Assembly (NCBI GenBank): GCA_016793325.1
Contig: JAEUKI010000001.1
Coordinates: 1 to 50,624 of the forward strand
Length of the DNA: 50,624 nt
Direction of reading: 5' to 3'
Source: Myxococcales bacterium
Lineage (GTDB): Bacteria; Myxococcota_A; Polyangia; Polyangiales; Ga0077539
In this document: positions 45,948-50,624 of the stretch, one piece after another
How positions within the stretch are numbered: position 1 is the first letter of the stretch
How the letters are laid out: each line of letters begins with the position of its first letter
Position numbers and translations under genes: made by a program
Notes under the pieces: model-generated
The model's database searches: none
Told to the model about the DNA's origin: nothing
The model's input: the letters and a program-made list of their open reading frames with translations, nothing else

Positions 45948-46995
45948 TGCGCTCGTTGCGCAATCCACCGCGCTCTCACTGCGGAAATCGAAAAATCGTC
46001 ATCAAAAATTGTGAGCTTCCGACGACCTCGCGTACAACCCTTTGTGTCCGCAGCGCACCGCGCGGCGGGCCGCGACGAGGAGCCGACGTTGGTGACAACC
46101 GAGGCGATGCGCAGCGACCAGCGTGACCGCGACGAGCGATCGTCGTGCGTGACGCTGGCGGGGCCGCGACGACGGATCTGCAACGCAGAGAGGTCGACGC
46201 AGAAGAGCCAACAACCCCGACAACAAGCTCTACGCGACCCGTCGTCTCGGGTCTCGACGCCTCGCGAGAAATCGCGCGGCGCTCGAACCGAGACGCAGCG
46301 TCGCGGGCGCTCTCCTCACGAGCAGAAATGCTCGGCGCCGTCCGAAAGGGCGACGTGATCGGAGCGCACCGAGAGGTGCGTTGCGACGGAGGCGACGAGG
46401 ACTCGAACGGAAACGTCGAGCGGTGCTCTGCACCAGTGTCGAGGACACTTCCCCGCTGCGAATCGCAAGGTTCGCGGCCGTCGAGCGAGCAGAGACCCGA
46501 GCGTGTCAGCGCCGTGTGAACCACGGTGGTCGGCGCGACGGGTCTCGCGAGCGAAGAAGCGCCGAGAGGTTCTGCCCACGTCACGCTCATCGAGCGCGGC
46601 GTGCACCGGCGGAGCAGCGAAAAAAGGTTCGACGAGAGTTCGAAGGACCCGAGTGCGGCAGTCGCGAGGCTCAGCACCGGGCGATGGACACCGCGAGCAC
46701 GCTGGCAACAGCGATGCGCGTCGGCGGTCACGGAAGAATCCTCCCCTTCGAGATCGCTTGCAGTCGAACGTCGCAACGAGAGCAATCTCACTGCGCGCAC
46801 CGCTCCGAGAACAACCGAGGCAGACCCCGCGCGAGGCTGGCGACAGCAGCGCGCGACGCGAGCCGAAGCGACGAGCCGCGAGGCGACCGAGCACCGGCGA
46901 GCAACTCACTCTCGCGAACGACTACACCCGACGAGCCCCCGAAAGGACGGCTCGCCGGGTGTTCGTGTTTCTCCCGATCGCGGCTCCGCTTCGGG
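45948..46995 (+). ncRNA. Candidate large structured non-coding RNA, about 1 kb
   Basis: No plausible gene, but a dense row of plus-strand hairpins. GNRA-capped: GTTG-GTGA-CAAC (46088-46099); CCAGCGT...CGACGA-GCGA-TCGTCG...ACGCTGG (46118-46158); CGCC-t-CGCGA-GAAA-TCGCG-c-GGCG (46258-46281); CGAGCA-GAAA-TGCTCG (46319-46334); CGTCC-GAAA-GGGCG (46339-46352); CGCACC-GAGA-GGTGCG (46365-46380); CTCG/CGAG plus ACG-GAAA-CGT (46402-46420); GCTG-GCGA-CAGC (46836-46847); a long GAAA hairpin (46924-46962). Others: 46236-46253, 46422-46434, 46435-46449, 46492-46546. A pseudoknot is possible at 46159-46231. No RNase P, tmRNA or group II signature. Boundaries are approximate. Confidence 0.6.
46924..46995 (+). 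terminator. Two strong hairpins, 3' end of the candidate RNA
   Basis: 46924-46962: ACACCCG / CGGGTGT and CGAGCC / GGCTCG stems capped by CC-GAAA-GG. 46973-46995: CCCGA / TCGGG outside GCG-GCTC-CGC, then TTTGTG. The second looks like an intrinsic terminator with a weak T tract and would shield the tetR promoter downstream. Confidence 0.5.
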
Positions 46996-47089
46996 TTTGT
47001 GACCGGCGCGAACGCTGAGACCTCTCAAACACATCGGTTCTCGATCTTGCCTGTCATCCTTCGAACCCGGCTCCGCCGTGGCGTGAGAA

Positions 47090-47133
47090 TTCACTGGCGA
47101 AAAAAGTAAACTACACTGTGCAGTTTACTTTTG
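47090..47133 (+). promoter_or_regulatory. Promoter and TetR-type operator before tetR-P450
   Basis: Perfect 11-bp arms AAAAGTAAACT and AGTTTACTTTT (47103-47113, 47123-47133) around ACACTGTGC. TTCACT (47090-47095) and TACACT (47113-47118) are 17 nt apart and could be -35 and -10, placing the operator across the -10. The tetR ATG is 40 bp further on. Confidence 0.6.
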
Positions 47134-47173
47134 GAATCGTTCTGCTAACGCTCGTCACTGACGCGAGCAGACG

Positions 47174-47848
47174 ATGGTGGATCGCAAGAAGACCAGCCCG
47201 ACCACGCGCGAAGGCGCGACGCTCACCGAGCGCAAGCGCGAGGACATCCTTCGCGCGGCGGCGGAGGCGTTTCGTCACGAGGGCGTCCGCGGCGCGAGCA
47301 CCGACGCGATCGCCGAGCGCGCCGGCGTGTCCAAGCGCACGCTCTACAATCACTTCGCTTCGAAGGACGCGCTCTTCGACGCGGTGATCGAGCGGTACTG
47401 GCGACGGTTCGCGGACAAGTTCGAGACCGAGATCGACCCGGCGCTTCCCCTCGAAGCGCGGGTGATCGCGCTGTGCATCTCGCGGCTCGACGTGCTGCTC
47501 GACCCGGAGCTCATCGGTTTTTTTCGCGCGGTGCTCGGCGAGTCCGTGCGCACGCCCGAGCTCGTTCGCGCGTTTGGTCACGAGGTCGACGCGCTCGAGA
47601 TGCTCGGGCTCGAGTCCTTCGTGCGCGAAGAGCACGCCCGCGGGCGCCTTCGCTTCGATCGCCCCGAGGGCGCCACGATCGCCGCGGCGCAGCTGTGGAA
47701 CCTCTGCATCAACCCGCTCTTCTGGTCGAGCGCGCTTCTGCTTCGACCCAAGGGCAACAAGAGCGAGCGCGAGCACACCGTTCGCGAGGGGGCCAAGACC
47801 TTTCTCGCGCGCTACGCATCGGCCAGCGAAAAACCAGGCAAGGAGTGA
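47174..47848 (+). CDS. TetR-family repressor of the P450 operon
   Basis: 224 residues. N-terminal helix-turn-helix: REDILRAAAEAFRHEGVRGA then STDAIAERAGVSKRTLYNHF (about 22-61), a textbook TetR head. The C-terminal part resembles the AcrR/TetR_C group (LIGFFRAVLGESVRTPELVR). The operator palindrome 40 bp upstream and the P450 gene 3 bp downstream indicate that it represses itself and the P450, with the P450 substrate a plausible inducer. Confidence 0.88.
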   Translation: MVDRKKTSPTTREGATLTERKREDILRAAAEAFRHEGVRGASTDAIAERAGVSKRTLYNHFASKDALFDAVIERYWRRFADKFETEIDPALPLEARVIALCISRLDVLLDPELIGFFRAVLGESVRTPELVRAFGHEVDALEMLGLESFVREEHARGRLRFDRPEGATIAAAQLWNLCINPLFWSSALLLRPKGNKSEREHTVREGAKTFLARYASASEKPGKE

Positions 47849-47851
47849 ATC

Positions 47852-49237
47852 ATGATCGCGTCGAGTGACCCTGTTCGTGAGGCCCCGCGCGCCCTCGAGC
47901 TGCCGTGGTTCGGGAGCGTCCCCGCGATGCTCGCCCTCGGTCCGCTCGAGTACTACCGCCGCGCGTGGAAGCGCCACGGCGACGTGTTTCGCGTGAGCCT
48001 CGGCCCGCGCAACGGCGTGATCGTGGTTCACCCCGACGCGATCGAGCGCGTCTTGGGCTCGAACCGCGAAAACTACGTCAAAGGCCCCGCGTACGACGGC
48101 ATTCGGCTGCTCACGGGCGAGGGGCTGCTCACGCTCGAAGGCGAGCCGTGGCGCGCGCGTCGTCGCTTGGACAACCCCGCGTTTCACCGCGACAGCATCC
48201 GGCGCTTCGTCGACGTGATGGGACGGATCTCGCGCGAGGCCATCGCCTCGTGGAAGTGGCGCATCCCCAACGGAGGCGCGCTCGACATCCACCACGAGAT
48301 GATGCGCGTCACGCTCGAGATCGTCGCCGCGACGCTCTTCGGAACGCGGCTCGGCGAGTCCGCCAGCGAAGAGTCCGGCGGCGCGTTCGCCGAGGCGCTC
48401 CACCTCGTCAGCGACCGTGGAAACGCGATGGTTCAGCTGCCCCTCAGCGTCCCGACGCCGTCGAACCTCCGCATGCGAAGGGCGCTCACGACCCTGGATC
48501 GCCAGGTGTTTCGCATCATCGCCGACGCGCGTCGCGAGCCGCTCGAGAGCGACAAGGTCCCGACGCTGCTCTCGATGCTGCTCGCCGCGCGCGACCAGGA
48601 CACCGGCCAAGGGCTCACGGACAAAGAGCTCCGCAACGAAGTGATCACGCTGTTTCTCGCGGGGCACGAGACGACGGCGCTGCTCATGACGTGGGGCTTC
48701 GCGTTGCTCGCGCACAAGCCAACGATCGTCCGCGCGATGCGCGACGAGGTCGATCGCGTCCTCGGCGGAAGGCTGCCGACGGCCGAGGACGTCCCGCAGC
48801 TCGTGTACGTCCGGCGCGTGGTCGACGAGATCCTGCGCTTGCGTCCGCCCGCGTGGTCGACGGCCCGCGACGCGGTGGGCGCGGACTCGCTGCGAGGGTT
48901 CGCCGTGCAGCCGGGCGACATCGTGCTGCCGCTCATGTACTTCGTGCACCGCCACCCGGACTTCTGGGACGACCCCGAGACGTTCGACCCGGATCGGTTC
49001 TCGCCCGAGCGCAGCAAGGGGCGCCATCACTGGGCGTACATGCCGTTCTCGCTCGGCCCGAGGATCTGCATCGGAAACATCTTCTCGCTCACCGAGGCGG
49101 TGGTGCTCTTCGCGACGCTCTTGCAAGAGCTCGACTGGACGATGGACGCGCCCGACGTCGCGATGGACGCGTCGATCACGCTGCGACCCAAGGGCGCGGT
49201 CCCCGTGCGCGTGCGCTGGCGCACGAGCGCCGCGTAG
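47852..49237 (+). CDS. Cytochrome P450
   Basis: 461 residues, soluble bacterial P450. I-helix AGHETT (270-275) with the oxygen-activating threonines, ExxR in EILR (326-329), PERF-like DPDRFSPER (379-387), and the heme loop FSLGPRICIGN with Cys406 as thiolate ligand. The N-terminal half (GLLTLEGEPWRARRRLDNPA) is of the CYP4/CYP102-like, eukaryote-type layout, which often means fatty-acid or lipid hydroxylation. No redox partner is nearby, so electrons come from elsewhere. Starts 3 bp after tetR with AAGGAG before the ATG. Confidence 0.93.
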   Translation: MIASSDPVREAPRALELPWFGSVPAMLALGPLEYYRRAWKRHGDVFRVSLGPRNGVIVVHPDAIERVLGSNRENYVKGPAYDGIRLLTGEGLLTLEGEPWRARRRLDNPAFHRDSIRRFVDVMGRISREAIASWKWRIPNGGALDIHHEMMRVTLEIVAATLFGTRLGESASEESGGAFAEALHLVSDRGNAMVQLPLSVPTPSNLRMRRALTTLDRQVFRIIADARREPLESDKVPTLLSMLLAARDQDTGQGLTDKELRNEVITLFLAGHETTALLMTWGFALLAHKPTIVRAMRDEVDRVLGGRLPTAEDVPQLVYVRRVVDEILRLRPPAWSTARDAVGADSLRGFAVQPGDIVLPLMYFVHRHPDFWDDPETFDPDRFSPERSKGRHHWAYMPFSLGPRICIGNIFSLTEAVVLFATLLQELDWTMDAPDVAMDASITLRPKGAVPVRVRWRTSAA

Positions 49238-49256
49238 GGTCGCAGCGCGAGACACC

Positions 49257-49280
49257 CATTTTCAAGAGCGCCCGAAAATG
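49257..49280 (+). terminator. Hairpin after the P450 gene
   Basis: CATTTTC and GAAAATG pair around a 10-nt loop, 20 nt after the P450 stop. No T tract follows, so termination is plausible rather than certain. A perfect palindrome CGCCAGTCGACTGGCG follows at 49307-49322; its role is unknown. Confidence 0.35.
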
Positions 49281-49503
49281 TGTCTGGCGCCCAGCAAATG
49301 TGCCGTCGCCAGTCGACTGGCGGCGAAGAGCGCGCCGCCAGGAATGGCGACGAGGCGACGTTTGCGCGCCCCGCTCGAGCGCGTCGCGCGCTACGGTAAC
49401 GGTCCGAGATGGTCGCCTCGACTTGTGTCATCGTGCCGTCGACGATGCGCGTCGCGCGCTCGAGACGTCGGCGAACGAGCCCCAGTTGCAGCGGAGTCAG
49501 TCA

Positions 49504-50624
49504 ATGATCCGCGCGTTTCATGCGTCGAACTACCGGAGCCTCGGCGACGACTTCAGCGTGGTGTTTCCGTCTGCGCCTCCGCAGCTCGTGACGTTGGCCG
49601 GACCCAACGCCGCTGGAAAGAGTAACGCGCTCGACGCGCTTCGCTTCGTCGCGGACGCGCTTCGCGACGGTGTCGGCCCCGCGGTCCGTCGGCGTGGGAG
49701 CTTCGCGTCGCTCCGGCGCGGAGTCGATGCGCGACGCGAGGTCATGATCGCCATCGAGGCCGTCGTCGATGACGTATGGTGGGTGTGGGGCTTGCGCTTG
49801 TTGCCCGAGAGCACCGACGACGAAGTGCGCGGATGGGAGTGGGGCGTCGCGCTCCCCGCTGCCGAGGTCGCCCCTCACGGAACTGCCGCCGCGCTCGTCG
49901 AGTTGCCGGACTTGTGCTCGGTGAGACGGCTGCACTTGCTCGGCACGCACGAGTCGATTCGTTCGCGCTTCATCAACGGGTTCTTCTCGGCGTCGGGCGG
50001 CGAGCTCGCGAGCGTCGAGCAGTCGCTCATTCGAACGCTGTATCTGCCCCGATACGCAGAGACGCACCCTTCGCTCGCTCGTCTCTTGGCCATGCTCTCG
50101 GGCCTGTCCGTCTATTCGATCGAGCCCGCGACGCTGCGCCAGAGACAGCTACGGAGCGGCGCTTCGCTCATGCTCGATCACGGCGAGAACTGGTCGAGCG
50201 TGTTGCAGCGCTTGTTGCCCGAGTATCGAGGAGAGCTCGTCTCGGCGCTCTCGGCGCTCGTTCCCGACGTCGCCGACGTCCGCGTCGACGCTCTCGCTGA
50301 CGACCTCGTCGTGCAGTTCGAGCACCGCAGCGCGACCGGAGAATCTCTATGGATTCCTGCGAATCGCGAGTCCGACGGGACGTTGCGCGTCGCCGCGTTG
50401 TTGACCGCGTTGCTGCAGGAGCCGCCGCCGAGCTTGCTCGCGATCGAAGAGCCAGAGCTGGCCGTGCACGTCCGCGCGCTCGAGACGCTGCGCGAGTACG
50501 TCCTCACGCGTGCGCGATCGACGCCGGTGATCTTGTCGACGCACAGCCCGCATCTGCTCGACATGCTCCCGTTGGATTCACTGCGAGTCGTCTCCCGCAG
50601 CGACGAGGGAACCGCGGTCGCGCC
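49504..50624 (+). CDS. AAA family ATPase (AAA_21/RecF-like), cut by window end
   Basis: 373 codons are present; the gene runs off the end. Walker A is GPNAAGKSN (33-41), as in RecF/SMC-like and AAA_15/AAA_21 ATPases. A long insert follows, then the signature-like ESDGTLRVAALLTALL, the Walker B strand LLAIEEPELAVH and the His switch ILSTHSPHLLDML. This layout is shared by standalone ATPases of phage-defence loci (OLD, PtuA-like, retron and PARIS-type partners) and by some housekeeping proteins. The partner gene, if any, lies beyond the window. ATG 49504 is the first in frame near MIRAFHASNYRSLG. Confidence 0.85.
   Translation, partial: MIRAFHASNYRSLGDDFSVVFPSAPPQLVTLAGPNAAGKSNALDALRFVADALRDGVGPAVRRRGSFASLRRGVDARREVMIAIEAVVDDVWWVWGLRLLPESTDDEVRGWEWGVALPAAEVAPHGTAAALVELPDLCSVRRLHLLGTHESIRSRFINGFFSASGGELASVEQSLIRTLYLPRYAETHPSLARLLAMLSGLSVYSIEPATLRQRQLRSGASLMLDHGENWSSVLQRLLPEYRGELVSALSALVPDVADVRVDALADDLVVQFEHRSATGESLWIPANRESDGTLRVAALLTALLQEPPPSLLAIEEPELAVHVRALETLREYVLTRARSTPVILSTHSPHLLDMLPLDSLRVVSRSDEGTAVA

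Noticed and set aside
45976..46800. Long open frame on the minus strand across the candidate RNA
   Set aside because: Composition is Arg/Ser-rich without domain or hydrophobic pattern, several other frames are equally open, and the hairpin structure explains the sequence better.
46118..46962. RNase P RNA, tmRNA, 6S or group II intron as identity of the RNA
   Set aside because: No GAGGAAAGTCC or ACAGARA (RNase P), no tRNA-like ends or tag frame (tmRNA), and the 46924 hairpin lacks the domain V triad and 5-bp upper helix.
46145..47018. Overlapping plus-strand frames in the same interval
   Set aside because: Low-complexity Arg/Ser/Glu-rich translations with no ribosome site or family resemblance.

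Overview
The window is GC-rich, bacterial and gene-dense, with about 40 protein genes on both strands. Several traits point to a large-genome myxobacterium-like organism (Myxococcota, possibly the Sandaracinales/Polyangia side): lipoproteins with Ser/Asp/Ala/Thr-rich linkers after the lipobox, Cys-rich and Kazal-like secreted modules, a class II HMG-CoA reductase, a multidomain GAF-PAS-REC-GGDEF protein and an unusual load of palindromic intergenic DNA. This placement is inference; no rRNA or other marker gene is present.

Layout. 1-5.6 kb: a possibly broken membrane ORF, a methyltransferase, NhaA, a membrane protein, a stretch with a large inverted repeat and a decayed ORF, and an OmpA-type lipoprotein. 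5.6-11.7 kb: two UspA-like proteins around a trehalose block (fused OtsA-OtsB plus a GH15 glucosidase). 11.9-20.5 kb: two unknown genes coupled to an IT-superfamily transporter, a membrane protein, an MscS channel, a diguanylate cyclase and a CPA1 antiporter. 20.5-26.2 kb (minus strand): the operon tetR - M81 peptidase - edd - eda - lipoprotein (Entner-Doudoroff core), led by a TetR-type palindrome that overlaps a near-consensus promoter and ending at a MITE-like element. 26.2-29.7 kb: geranylgeranyl-reductase-like flavoprotein divergent from HMG-CoA reductase, then a membrane protein. 29.7-36.6 kb: Kup, lipoproteins, HemL and a UbiB/ABC1 kinase. 36.6-37.7 kb: a gene-free region with a 517-bp palindromic element and two copies of a hairpin-rich candidate RNA, just upstream of a lipoprotein peroxiredoxin. 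38.5-45.6 kb: a sarcosine-oxidase-like enzyme and a tight four-gene operon (C69 peptidase/secernin - amine oxidase - old yellow enzyme - SDR). 45.6-47.2 kb: a 1.5-kb gene-free region. 47.2-49.2 kb: TetR plus cytochrome P450. 49.5 kb to the end: the start of an AAA ATPase of the kind often seen in defence loci.

The strongest candidate for something undescribed is the gene-free region at about 45.95-47.0 kb. Read on the plus strand it holds a dense run of hairpins capped by GNRA tetraloops (GTGA, GCGA, GAAA, GAGA), a hairpin whose A/C-rich loop can form a pseudoknot, and two strong hairpins at its 3' end. It looks like a large ornate non-coding RNA, and I cannot match it to RNase P, tmRNA, 6S or a group II intron by their signature motifs. 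A second candidate is the pair of related RNA-like units at 37.23-37.64 kb, whose stems differ by compensatory changes while the loops are conserved.

Functionally the window is rich in osmotic and cation homeostasis (NhaA, IT-type transporter, CPA1 antiporter, Kup, MscS, trehalose synthesis, Usp proteins). No tRNA, rRNA, CRISPR array, recognisable transposase or replication origin was seen.
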